From assembly GCA_021018815.1 (NCBI GenBank), contig JAITYX010000006.1, positions 1,701,001 through 1,765,000 on the forward strand: 64,000 nt of DNA, written 5' to 3'. Position numbers and translations under genes: made by a program. Within the stretch, counting starts at the first letter, position 1, and the number at the start of each line of letters is the position of its first letter. Of this stretch, positions 22,704 to 35,034 are shown piece by piece. The notes beneath the pieces were generated by a model that did no database searches, was not told the origin of the DNA, and saw only the letters and a list, made by a program, of their open reading frames with translations. Source of the stretch: Talinum fruticosum (Eukaryota; Streptophyta; Magnoliopsida; Caryophyllales; Talinaceae).

Positions 22704-25700
22704 TCATACATTTATCATGCTAAGTTCATTCCTAATAAAACAAAACCGATCCTCACTAAGTGGCTTAGTGAAGATATTAGCCATCCGAAATTTTGTAGGA
22801 ATGAATTCAAGTTCAATATCACTTTTCTCATAATGATCTCTTAGAAAATGATACTTCACCTCAATATGCTTTGTCTTTGAGTGCTGAACTGGGTTCTTGG
22901 TGATGTTGATTACACTTTGATTGTCACACTTGATTGGAATTGATTTAAATGTAAGTCCAAGATCTCTCAAGTGTTGCTTGATCTATAAAATCTGAGCACA
23001 GCATGCTCCAGCTGCAATATATTCAGCTTCAGCGAGTTGATAGAGCTACCGATTTCTGTTTCTTTGAGTGCCAAGATATTAGGGATTGGCCCGAAACCGG
23101 CAGGCTCCTGAGGTTCTCTTTCTATCAACTTTGTATCCAACATAATCAGCATCCGAGTATCCGAGTGAGGGTCCGTTTTGAGTCTCTAGAGTACCATAAA
23201 CCTAGATTCCGAGTCCCTGCAAGATATCTCGAATATTCTCTTCACCACGAGTGAGATATGATTCTTTGGGATTAGCTTGAAATTTTGCACACGGACACAC
23301 ACTAAACATTATGTCCGGTCTACTAGAAGTAAGATATAGCAGAGATCCAATCATACCTCGATAAAGTTTTTAATCTACTTGCTTTACCTTTCTCGTATGA
23401 GTCCAGCTTTATGCTTCTACTCATAGGTGTTGCTGCATGTTTCACATCTTGAAGCTTGTACTTCTTCAGGGGCTCCTTGGTATACTTTGATTGATGGACA
23501 TAGATGACATCTTTGTCTTGCTTGATTTGTAGACCAAGGAAGAAATTGAGTTCTCCCATCATACTCATTTGAAATTCCTGTCTCATTAACTCCGAAAAAT
23601 CTCGACAAAGAATTTCATTAGTAGCTCCAAAGATTATGTCATCAACATAGATATGAGCAATAAGAAAGTCTTTCCCCTTGGATTTTATAAAAAGAGTCTT
23701 GTCAATCTGACCTCTTCTAAAATCATTTTCGACCAAGAAATTGCTCGATCTTTCATACCAAGCTCTGGGAGCTTGTTTAAGACCATAAAGAGCTTTTTGC
23801 AATTTGAAAACATGATTTGGCAATTCTGAGTTTTCAAATCTAGGGGGTTGCTCAACATAGACTTCCTCTTCAATGAAACCATTGAGAAAAGCACATTTAA
23901 CATCCATTTCATACAATTTGATATTCATGCTAGATGCAAATGCCCGTAGGATTCGAACAGACTTCAATTCCGGCAACAGATGCAAAGGTTTCCCCACAAT
24001 CAATTCCTTCTTCTTGATTGTAACCTTGACCCACAAGTCTAGCCTTATTTCTGACTACCAACCCACCTTCATCGAGTTTGTTCTTGAAAATCCATTTGGT
24101 TACTATGACTGGGTGGTCGAAGGTTGTTTGGTCGAGTCTAGACTTGGTTTCTTTCGAATTGATTGAGTTCCTCTTGCATGGCCTCTACCCATTCAGGTTC
24201 ATTTAGGGCCTCTAGTGCTTTTCTGGGTTCGAGTTAATGAGATGAATGCAGTTAATGCACATAAATTTTGTAAAGAGGAACAAGTTCTTACCCCACTGTT
24301 GATATTAGACAAGATGTTTTCAAGTGGGTGGCTCGAAGCATATTTGAATGCTCTACCTATTCTCTCGGTTTACCATATCCGTAGGTTGAATTGGTTGATC
24401 TTCAAAAGTCTGTTCCGATTGAGCTTGTTCATTTGATTGACCTTCAACATTCCGAGTTGGCTCTTGAGTTGTCTCATTCCGAGTCGCTTCGTTCCGAGTG
24501 ACCTTGATTTGATTCTTGATGAGGTCATTTTCACCAAGGTCATCATCTCTACTGAGCTTCAGATCTGAGAATGTTGACTCACTTGGTTTTTCCTGTTCAA
24601 TCTCATCAAAAACAACATGGATGCTTTCTTCCACTTCGTTAGTTCTTTTATTAAAAATACGATATGCTTTGCTATGAGATGAATAACCAAGAAAAATACC
24701 TTCATCCGACCAAGCATCAAACTTGGTCAGGTGATCCTTACCATTGTTGTGAACTAAGGACTTACATCCAAAGGGTTTGAAGTATGAAATGTTGGGTTTC
24801 TTCCCTTTGTAGAGCTCGTATGGAGTTTTCTTCAGGATGGGTTTGATGAGGCATCCGTTGAACGTGTAGTTTTCTGTGTTGATCGCATCGGCCCGTAAAT
24901 AGTAGGGTAGATCATGTTCAATCATCATTGTCCTTCCTATTTCTTCAAGAGTCCGGTTCTTTCTCTCCACTACTCCATTTTGTTGAGGAGTTCTTGGTGC
25001 TGAGAAGTTATGGGAGATGCCATTCTTATCATAAAAATCTGCAAATTCCGAGTTGTCGAACTCCCTTCCATGGTCGGTTCAAATTCTCCGGATCCGAGTT
25101 TGAGACTCACCTTGGATTTTCCTGCAGAGCTTGCTAAACTCTTTGAAAGCTTCATTTTTGTGCTTAAGAAAACAAACCCAGGTAAATCTTGAGTAGTCAT
25201 CAACAATCACAAGCACATATGAGTTACCTCCGAGACTTTTGACGAGGATTTCACCACATAAATCCATATGCAACATTTCAAGCACCTTGGATGTGGAAAC
25301 AGCTTTCAGAGATTTGAAAGATGATCTGACTTGTTTCCCTTTTGTGCGTGCTTCACAAATTTTATCTTTCTTAAATGCACAGTTACGCAATCCTCCGACT
25401 AAACCATGAGAAGTAAGCTTCTTAATGGTATGCATGCTAATATGACCTAATCTACGATGCCATGTCCATGAATCATCATGTAGAGATGCTTTTAAGTAAG
25501 ATAAATTCTAACTTGGGTCAAAAAGAGGAATAATGTAGGTGTTACCCGATCTTTTACCCGAGAGCTTGGTCTCCTTGGTAGTATCATCGAAATATAACAG
25601 TTGGTCCGAGTGAATCTTACCTCTTGACCTTTGTCACACGATTGAGAGATGCTAAGTAGATTATACTTTAATCCCTTGACAAGGTATACTGGGGTAACCA

Positions 25701-27706
25701 GATTGTTTCCTTTTCCAATCTTGCCTATCCCAATTATCTTGCCCTTGCTGTCATCTCCAAATGTGACTTTGCCTCCCTTGTACTCTTCTAACTCAAAAAG
25801 AGTCTTGGATCCCGACATGTGATGTGAGCATCCACTGTCCAGTACCAAGGCCCTTTTGTTCTTTTACGAGCAACCTGCAAGTCGAAACAAACTAACCTTT
25901 TTCACTTCCTCTAACGAACCCAATAACTCCCTTTATTGTGGTCCTTTTCGAGGAAGAAGACTCTTGGGAACCTAGATTTGAATAACTTTGGGTTTGGTCG
26001 ATTCCGAGTCTTTCTTTTAGAAAACCGAGTCCGTGTCTCTTTCTTTTGAAACTCTTTCCTTTTATAAACAGGAGGAGAAGGTTTTCTCCAGTAAGTCTGG
26101 TCCGAGCTCAGTCCTCCTTTCATTCTTATTAACGAGATTGTGCTCAGCCTTCCCGAACGTCACAGCTTTGGAATTCTTTTTGAAAAGCTCCGAGTAGGAA
26201 TTGGATTCCTCCTCTTTGTTAAAACCAAGTCCTTCTTTTCGAAGGAGACACATTGAGACCCTAAAAGCATGTCATGGTTTTTCTGACCTTGAGTAAATTT
26301 TAAAACAAGCTCTTGAGACTCATTGAGCTCTTGCTTCAGATGCTCATTTTCTCTTCCGAGTGACTCATACTCGGTCTCATTAGATTGAGCACTAATCTTG
26401 AGTTCTCTTAGAGTGAGTCTCGGTTTTTCTAATTTATTTTTCAAAGAGATGCTCTCGAAGTAACAGATCGAAGTTGTTATTTAAACCGAGAAGAATTAGA
26501 ATTGGACTTTTCTTCCAAAGTATAAATGTATTTAGCTAAATCAACTTTGGAAAACTTGAGGAAGTATTCAATTACCTCCCGAGGATTTGTTTCCTCACCT
26601 GTCCGAGTGATTTGAGTCCGACTCGATTCAACTTCTTCGAGTCCGAGAGTGCCATTAGACACTTTGAATCATCTAAGTCCTTATCATCTTCCGATGAGTC
26701 TTTATCACTCCAAGTGGCCATCATAGCCTTTTTCTTCTTTCTATCCCTCTTTATCTTGGGACGAGTCATTGACTATGTTTTCCTTGCCGCCACATTCAAA
26801 ACAACCGGAGTTCTTAGTTATAGATAACTTTGAAGGGGAAGAATGTTTACCTTTTCTATCCTTCTTGTCTTTCTTATAGAACTCTTCTCTTGGCTTCTTA
26901 TCCCATCTCTTGTGCTTCATCATTCTTTTGAAGCCTCCGGAGATAAGTGCCATGGGATCCTCTTCCGAGTCGAGGAACTCAAAGTTGCTTCTCTGTTTTC
27001 CGGAGCCTTTAGTGCAATGTTCTTTTTAGTGCCGACCTCTGCATCCTCCTCTTCCAGGTGGATCTCATGGGTGAGTAGCTTCCCAATGAGTTCGTTTGGC
27101 TTCAGTAAGGACAAGTTCTGAGCCTTTTTGATGGCTGTCACCTTGGGACCCCATCTTCTCTTGAGTAGATTTCTGAGTATCTTTCTGCACATTTCCTCGT
27201 GGGAAATCTTTCTACCCAGAGATTTTAGATTGTTAGTAATCTCGGTGAAGCGGATGAACATCCGAGTGATGTTCTCTTCCGGCTCTATCTTGAACAGCTC
27301 GTACTTGTGAAGATATTGGCTTATCTTTGCTTGTCGACTTGGCTTCTACCTTCATAAGTGTTGACAAGCATGTCCCACACTTCTTTGGCTATGTCACAGG
27401 TCGACACTCGGTTGTATTCTTCCGAGTTGATGGCACACATCAGAATGTTCATCGCCTTGATGTTCTTTCCGAACTTCTCTCGCTTCTTCGGTAGTGTACT
27501 TAGCCTTTACTTCGGGCACGAGTCTTGTTTCTTCCATCTTCATTGGAATGTAATTGCCTACTTGTATGATGTTCCAAACATCTTCATCATGATCCAGCAG
27601 AAAGCATTCCATGAGCTTTTTCCAATGCACGAAGTTAGATCCTTTGAACTTTGGTGGTCTACTCGGAAGATCTTCCTTCATCAAACTCTCCATTGTTCCG
27701 AGCCAT
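22704..27706 (-). pseudogene. gag-pol of element M (5' end probably from the outer element)
   Basis: Gag starts near 27706 (MARNNGEFDEG; the homologous frame reopens at 27693 with RPPKFKGSNF and WKKLMECFLLDHDEDV). Further on are FIRFTEITNNLKSLG (27261), the zinc knuckle CFECGGKENIV (about 26803-26770) and a coiled-coil C-terminus ENEHLKQELNESQELVLKF (about 26350). The protease has VLDSGCSHHMSG (25848). The GAG-pre-integrase starts at 25435, and the integrase core retains QQNGVVERKNRTL (about 24970). RT starts near 24036 with YVDDIIFG (YVDD 23649-23638). RNaseH carries an STAEAEY motif broken by one base at 23031-23036 and ends NIFTKPLSEDRF...NELSMINV at 22704. The order PR-INT-RT-RH is that of Ty1/copia, and the gag coiled coil fits Sireviruses. 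Several breaks are CTG-to-CTCG changes. Confidence 0.85.
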
Positions 27707-27751
27707 TTGATCTTTAGACCTTTGGATGGTTAGATCCTTTCCGAAAGGTTA

Positions 27752-27764
27752 GGCCCCGATACCA
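27752..27764 (-). other. Primer binding site of the outer element
   Basis: The minus strand reads TGGTATCGGGGCC, an iMet PBS with CAGAG changed to CGGGG, two bases inside the LTR at 27767. Confidence 0.75.
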
Positions 27765-27935
27765 ATTGAAGGTTTGCTCTTGGAGAGGTTAAGTCACCCT
27801 CATCTAGGGTGAATAGGGTGATGTGAGATTTTAGAAAAATGTCAAACAATTTTGCACAGTTCGTAAACAGAACCGATTCCGAGTCTAGATTGGACTCGTA
27901 AAGTTAAATACACATAGAAATACGTGGAAACCCTC

Positions 27936-30002
27936 TCGTTAAGTCGTATTTTGTACTTATTTTTAGTAGTTATTTAGTTTATATTATATAGTTTATTTTA
28001 TCTAATTTATCCTATTTTGTCTATTTTTAGGTAATTATCGAATAAAGTGGGGAAGAAAAGAAAAGACGTTAAAAGTGGATTTTTAGCTACCGACAAGCGT
28101 CCAAGAAAATATATGAAGTCGGTCCATAAAAATAATGTGTCATAAAATATTTATTTTATGAAATCTTAATTTGAAAAGGAGAGTGAAGATAATCATACTC
28201 CTAAACCCAATAGGACTCCTCCTTAGAGTTGCATGAAAAAAGGAAACTTGGAAGAGAAGAAAGACGAATCACTATAAAAAGACCCAGCCCCTCACGGGCA
28301 ATCGCCCCCGCTGCTACTCATCAACACCCATCTTTCCTTCACCTCTTACTGCCTCACACCTATCTCACGCCATCATCATCTCTCATCTAATCATCGTATT
28401 ATTTTTAACCATCATCACCATGGCAAGGATTATTATGGTATTATTATTATTATTGTAATTTTTATTTTAAAGACTCTATTTTTATTGTTAGTTTAATATT
28501 AAAGATGATATTTTTATTTAGTTTATGTGTCCCAAATTATATTATGTTTGAGTAGTTTTTTTATACTTAGTATAACCTATTTGAAACCATGTTAAATTAT
28601 TTATTTTAAAACAAAGTTTTGATCTTTATTGTCTTATTGATTTTGTCCATGATTCTATGATAATTTGTGTTTAATGTTTATGCTTTTATATTTAATTAAT
28701 TAGAGTGCACGCTAATTAGTTCTATATAAATTTATTTGATAGTTTAAAGGGTTTAAGTATGTAATCGTTTGGTCTTTTAGACATAAGTATCACCCTAGTT
28801 AATCATGGATGACTCATACCCATCTCTTTTAATTAGGAAATAATGATGGATCCTTTTTAAATCAATTTGCTAGTAGATTGGTTACTAGGTGCTAGGTGAT
28901 GTTTTTCTAATTCTTAATGCTCTAATTTGATTAAATTCTAGTGCTAGTGCTAGGGTTATCAATATTAGTAGGGTTTATATTAGGGCTAGGCTTAAGTAAA
29001 CTAATAACTAAGCAAAAACGGGGAAGATCCGCTAGTTGTTGTCTTCTATAATTTAGGTCATGGGTAGATCAATTTGTGTGTTAATGATAAATAATAATTT
29101 GCATGGTGGATATAGATTATACTAAGTGCTGGTTATAAATTTGATATCTTTGATAATTATTTATTTGCTTTTTTAGTAGTTTTCTTTAGTTTAATAATTT
29201 TTATTTGCAAAGTTACAATCTTTTATTATTACTTTCGTTATCCCCCTTAAAGATCAGTATTATAGGTTATTTTTAGTAATTTTAGTTTAATTTAATTTTG
29301 AGTCTTTATATATTTTAATTTTTAGATTATTTTTCTGTCGCTTTTATTATTTTTAAGTCAGTTTGTTAGAAATTAGTTTAAAAATAGTTTCTTTTATTAT
29401 TTTTTATGTTTTATCTTCTTTTAGGGTTTAAATAGAGTCCTACGTTGATATGATTAAATTTTAGAATTTTTGGAATTAATTTGATAATTTTTCAGATTTA
29501 ATTCTTGAATTTAATTACTCGTAGGTTTTTAGTTAAATAATTTCATAAATTCTGTTTTAAATTTTATTTTTATATTTTTAGGGTCTAATTAGGTCTAGAA
29601 AATTAGTGACAATATTCTAGATAATTTTAGTATTTATTTTCGTAATTAATTTAGTGCAGAATTTTAGTTATTTAATTTTCTGTTTTAGAATTTGTTTATT
29701 TTCTACTTTAGTCTTCCATTTTAATTATTCAAAAAATATACAAAACTATTTTTGGGTTATTATAGTTTTTATATTCTGTATAAATTATTTATTTATTAGT
29801 GCATAATTTTATGTGATTTAAAGCTATTAATTTACGAGTTTATATTTTCTGTTTTGTTTTAAAAAATAGTAAATTTAATTAGATTTAAGCTTACATATTT
29901 ATTATATCTTTCCTCATGGATTCGATCGCTACTTTCCTATGCTATATTGTTAATTATAAGCCTAAGTATTGGTTTAATTTGTAATTGCATGACAAGCTAA
30001 CA
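27936..30002 (+). repeat. 5' LTR of Y
   Basis: It starts TCGTTAAGTCG (the 3' copy has TTGTTAAGTTG) and ends AAGCTAACA. It contains a transcript-start-like region with ACTATAAAAAGACC (about 28271-28284) and a CT-rich leader (28310-28400). Confidence 0.88.
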
Positions 30003-30022
30003 AATTTTGACGCTATTGCTCG
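30003..30022 (+). other. Degenerate PBS of Y
   Basis: AATTTTGACGCTATTGCTCG directly follows the LTR end. It is compared with the GGCGCCGTTGCC core common in Athila and related gypsy elements. Confidence 0.55.
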
Positions 30023-30208
30023 GGAAAGAAAATAATAGTTGCCACGACAAGCTATTAATTTAGATTTAATACTTTTATTACTTCTTTGTGGCTCTAATAG
30101 TTTTTTTTAGTGTTTTTTTAAAAAATTTTAACAAGGATTATACATTTGACGAAGTTGAAAGCCAAGTAAGTGTTTCTAATTCTGTTTCGTAAGTTCGAAA
30201 TTATTAAG

Positions 30209-31785
30209 ATGACTACTTTACGTGAACTTGCTGCACCTAACTTGGATACACAACTTCTACCTATCTTATATCCTGCATTGGATCGACCACTAAAACTGAA
30301 CTCCAGATTTTTAAATATGTTACCTAAATTTCATGACTGCCTAGTGAGGACCCATATCGTCATATCAATGAGTTTATTATTACATGTTCTACTATGCAAC
30401 TTGGGGAATCACCCAAGACCCAATTAAGTTGAGAGTCTTTCCCTTTTCACTTCAACGATAAGGCTAAAGATTGGTTTTATTACCTACCCCCTACAACATT
30501 CACTACATGGACCCAAGTTCATAAAGCATTTTTAGAGAAATTTTTTCCTACATCTAGGATAGGGTCAATTAGAAAGGAAATTTGTGGTATTAAACAAATG
30601 ACTGAGGAGACTTTTTCTCGAATATTGGGAGCGTTTTAATAAATTATGTGTTAGTTGTCCCCAACATCAAATTTCTCAGCATTTATTGATTCAATATTTT
30701 TATGAAGGTTTATTGCCAATAGATAAAAACATGGTAGATGTTGCTACTAGAGGGGCCTTGTTTAATAAGACTCTAGCTCAAGCTAGAAAATTGTTTAATA
30801 TTATCGCCCAAAATACTCAACAATTTGGAATTGGAGATACCCAATTTAGGAATATTAATGAGTTCAATTTAGGTCCATCTATAGAGACTCAACTGTCCCA
30901 AATTACTGTTATGTTGAACAAATTGGTCCACAGAGAAGAAGCGATAGTTTGTATTATTTGCCGTTTAGAGGGTCATGTTACTAATTCATGCCCTACACAA
31001 CAAAGAGGGCATGTGAATGCTATTTTTTCCAACCAAGGTCAAATGAACCATAACCCATTCTCGAACAGTTATGAAGAATGGAGTAACTACTCTAACCTTG
31101 GGTATGGATTTGAAGAAAACCCCTAGAATTTGATCAATCCATTGCTCAGGACAAAACTAATTATCTTTTAGAGCAAATCATTAAGAAGATAGATGAGCAG
31201 AAAACGGAGACTCGACCTTAGATTCCAAAGCTTAGAGATGACCATTAAGCAAGTTCAAGAGAGACATACTGCCAACAATACCATAATTAGTGACCCGCAA
31301 GCCCAAATGAAATCTCAACCTTTCCAAGATTCAAAACAAAATGTGCCTGTCATAACACTTAATAGTGGGAAAGAGTTAGAGGAACTTAGGAAAAACATAG
31401 AGGTAGAGCCGAATTAGGGGTCAAGAAATCTGAACTTCACCAAAACAAAGATGACGCCTCTAATGCTAAGGAAATGGGTGAAAATAAGAAAGATCTTTAC
31501 AAGCCTATCCTACCTTTTCCTAATAGATTGATAAGCACAACTCCTAAGATAGACGAGGCAATTGAAGATATCATCGAAATATCTAGGAAGGCAAAAATCA
31601 ACATTCCTCTTCTAGATACCATGAAACGGGAACCTCGTTATGCTAAGTTCCTTAAAGATCTATTCATGAACAAATTAAAATTGAAAAGGAATAAAAAGAA
31701 AAGTGTGGGGAGAATACATCTGCTCTTTTCCAAAAGAAATTTCCCACTAATTGCAAGTATGCAAGAGACCAAATCAGTTTAGTGT
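30209..31785 (+). pseudogene. Athila-type gag of Y
   Basis: ATG at 30209 (MTTLRELAAPNL). After a frameshift near 30340 the retrotransposon gag domain reads FHFNDKAKDWFYYLPP (about 30450), EKFFPTSRIGSIRKEICG (about 30540), and QHLLIQYFYEGLLPIDKNM (30686 on). A zinc-knuckle-like CIICRLEGHVTNSCP follows (about 30950). The C-terminal segment KINIPLLDTMKREPRYAKFL (about 31600) is the usual Athila gag end ahead of protease. Stops and frameshifts are at about 30427, 30630 and 31125, so it is inactive. Frame ends in AGTGTGGG-type junk where pol has been deleted. Confidence 0.82.
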
Positions 31786-32987
31786 GGGAAATGCAATTAA
31801 ATGATCCTTGAGCTGCAGAGGTGTCGAGCCAAAGACGAGTAAACAAAGGCGCTGGTTGGGAGGCAACCCAACATTTTTAGGGAAGTTTCTATAATTTTTA
31901 CTTTAATTTTATTCTTATTTTTATTTTGCATGCATTAGGGACAATGCATAAATTAAGTGTGGGAGTGCATCCTGCATTTTAATTTTGTGCATTTATTTTT
32001 ATCTTAGTTTTTGAAAAAAAAAAATTAGTGTCTTTCTTGTGAAGAAATGCATGAAGTTAACTAGCTTAAATTTTGTCTGTTTATAGTTTTTCTTTCCCTT
32101 TGTAAGTGAGAAATTTGAACAAGTTAATTGTCATTCAAAGTTATTTGAGTAGATCCTCATATATTTCTTCAATTAGTGACAATAACAATTTTTCTGTCAG
32201 TTTGATCATGTTATATGATCGTGATAGAGGTAATAAATTGACTTAAACCGTTCACCTAGACTATCGAACTTAGCAGAATGACTCATTGAAAATTTGATTT
32301 TTCTTGTCTTGCCTTTAAAAAAAAAAGTTAGTCTACCAACATGGGTCGAAGTCGGTGGCTCGTCACCATTTCCCCTTAAGTTTAGGTCTCAAGTTGAGCC
32401 TTATGAATGGAGTAACCCATGCTAGGAGAGTCATGCCTCTTTTGGGCGATCAATGGCTCGAACCATACTAACGAAAAAAAAAAAGTGTTAACTCTAGCAC
32501 CTCTATTTGTGTGAGTGGGAGATAAGGATTGATATTTCTAAGACCCTATATGGGCCTCAAATATGTGCTTGAATGGAGTAAAAAAATTTTTAAAAAAAAG
32601 TTTGCGAAACAAGTTTATTATCAATTTTTAGTGAGTTATTTGCTTGATTCGAGTGTCTCTATAACCATACTGTACCTTAATTTTTCCCATCCTAAAACTT
32701 TTTAGACCTCTTGACCGGAATGTAAATGTTTGAAAAAGATGGATAATTTTTGATTGTTGCTTAAATGAAAGAGATATTTTGAGGTCGATGAATAAACTCT
32801 CCGATAACAATGAAATGTTTAGTTTTTCACCTACTTGGGAAAGATAAATTTTCATCAAAGTGTTTTGCAAGTAAGGCAACCCTAGTATATATTTTATGTT
32901 TTATGTATATCTTTATAAGGAAGCTTAATTTTAGGTGGAGTCTTAGATTTCTTTGCACGAGGACGTCCAAAGTCTAAGTGGCGGAAT
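31786..32987 (+). other. 3' non-coding region and PPT of Y
   Basis: It begins with GCTGCAGAGGTGTCGAGCC and GGTTGGGAGGCAACCC, sequences typical of the region after integrase in such elements. AT-rich sequence without ORFs follows. A decayed PPT (AGTGGCGGAATT) lies just before the 3' LTR. Confidence 0.6.
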
Positions 32988-35034
32988 TTGTTAAGTTGTG
33001 TTTTGTATGTATTTTTAGTAGTTATTTAGTTTATATTATATAGTTTATATTTATCTATTTTTATCCTATTTTATCTATTATTAGGTAATTATCGAATAAA
33101 GTGAGGAAGAAAAGGAAAGACATTAAAAGTGGGTTTGTAGCTACCGACAAGCGTTTAAGAAAACATATGAAGTCGGTCCATAAAAATAATGTGTCATAAA
33201 ATATTTATTTTATGAAATCTTAAGTTGAAGAGGAGAGTGAAAATAATCATACTCCTAAACCCACTAGGACTCCTCCTTAGAGTTGCATGAGAAAAAGGAA
33301 ACTTAGAAAAGAAGAAAGACAAATCACTATAAAAGGACCCAGACCCGCACAGCAACCGCCGTCGCTGCTACTCATCAACACTCATCTTCTCTTCACCTCT
33401 TGATGCCTCACAACTATCTCATGCCATCATCATATTTTTAACCATCATCACCATGGCAAGGATTATTATGGTATTATTATTATTATTGTAATTTTTATTT
33501 AAAGACTCTATTTTTATTGTTATTTTAATATTAAATATGATATTTTTATGTAGTTTATGTGTCCCGAATTATATTATGTTTGAGTAGTTTTTTATACTTA
33601 GTATAATCTATTTGAAACCATGTTAAATTATTTATTTTGAAACAAAGTTTTGATCTTTATTGTCTTATTGATTTTGTTCATGATTTTATGATAATTTGTT
33701 TTAATGTTTATGCTTTTATATTTAATTAGTTATAGCGCACGCTAATTAGTTTTATATAAATTCATATGATAGTTTAAAGGGTTTAAGTACGTAATCGGTT
33801 TGTTTTTTAGAAATAAGTATCACCCTAATTAATCATGGATGGCTCATACCCATCTCTTTCAATATTAGGAAATTATCATGGATCCTTTTTAAATCAATTT
33901 GCTAGTAGATTGGTTACTAGGTACTAGATGATGTTTTTCTATTGTTAATGCTCTAATTTGATTAAATTCTAGTGCTAGTGTTAGGGTTATCAATATTAGT
34001 AGGGTTTATATTAGGGCTAGGCTTAAGTAAACTAATAACTAAGGAAAAACGGGAAGATCCGCTAGTGGTTGTTTTCTACAGTTTAGGTCATGGGTAGATC
34101 AATTTGTATGTTAATGATAAATAATAATTTGCATGGTGGATATAGATTATACTAAGTGCTGGTTATAAATTTGATATCTTTGATAATTATTTATTTGCTT
34201 TTTTAGTAGTTTTCTTTAGTTTAATAATTTTTATTTACAAAGTTACAATCTTTTATTATTAATTTCGTTATCACCCCCAAAAGATAAGTATTTTAGGTTA
34301 TTTTTAGTAATTTTATTTTAATTTTATTTTGAGTCTTTATATATTTTAATTTTTAGATTATTTTTCTATCGGCTTTTATTATTTTTAAGTCGAGTTTGTT
34401 AGAAATTAGTTTAAAAATAGTTTCTTTTATTATTTTTCATGTTTAATCTTCTTTTAGGGTTTAAATAGAGTCTTAGGTTGATGTGATTAATTTTTAGAAT
34501 TTTTGGAATTAATTTGATAATTTTTCAGATTTAATTCTTGAATTTAATTACTCGTAGGTTTTTAGTTAAATAATTTCGTAAATTCTGTTTTAAATTTTAT
34601 TTTTATATTTTTAGGATCTGATTAGGTCTAGAATATTAGTGTTAATATTCTAGATAATTTTAGTATTTATTTTTTTAATTAATTTAGTGTAGAATTTTAG
34701 TTATTAATTTTCTGTTTTAGAATTTATTTATTTTCTCGCTTTATTCTTCTGTTTTAATTATTCAGAAAAATATACAAAAATATTTTTGGGTTCTTATAGT
34801 TTTTATATTTTGTATAAATTATTTATTTATTAGTGCATAATTTTATGTGATTTAAAGCTATTAATTTACTAGTTTATATTTTCTGTTTTGTTTTAGAATA
34901 GTAAATTTAATTAGATTTAAGCTTACATATTTATTATATCTTTCTTCGTGGATTCGATCACTAGTTTCCTATGCTATATTGTTAATTATAAGCCTAAGTA
35001 GTGGTTTAATTTGTACCTGCACGATAAGCTAATA
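32988..35034 (+). repeat. 3' LTR of Y
   Basis: A direct repeat of 27936-30002 along its whole length, ending AAGCTAATA. The differences include CTA/CTCG and CAG/CGAG pairs of the window-wide type. Confidence 0.9.

Larger units (their letters stand above)
27936..35034 (+). mobile_element. Y: Athila-lineage Ty3/gypsy deletion derivative (gag only)
   Basis: Two direct LTRs of about 2.05 kb (27936-30002 and 32988-35034) flank a 3 kb interior. The target duplication is CCCTC (27931-27935 and 35035-35039), inside the copia LTR. The PBS-like sequence after the 5' LTR (TTTTGACGCTATTGCTCGGG) resembles the Athila/Tat-type TTTGGCGCCGTTGCCGGGG. Gag is Athila-like, pol is absent and a 3' region follows. 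The element cannot move on its own. Confidence 0.88.
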
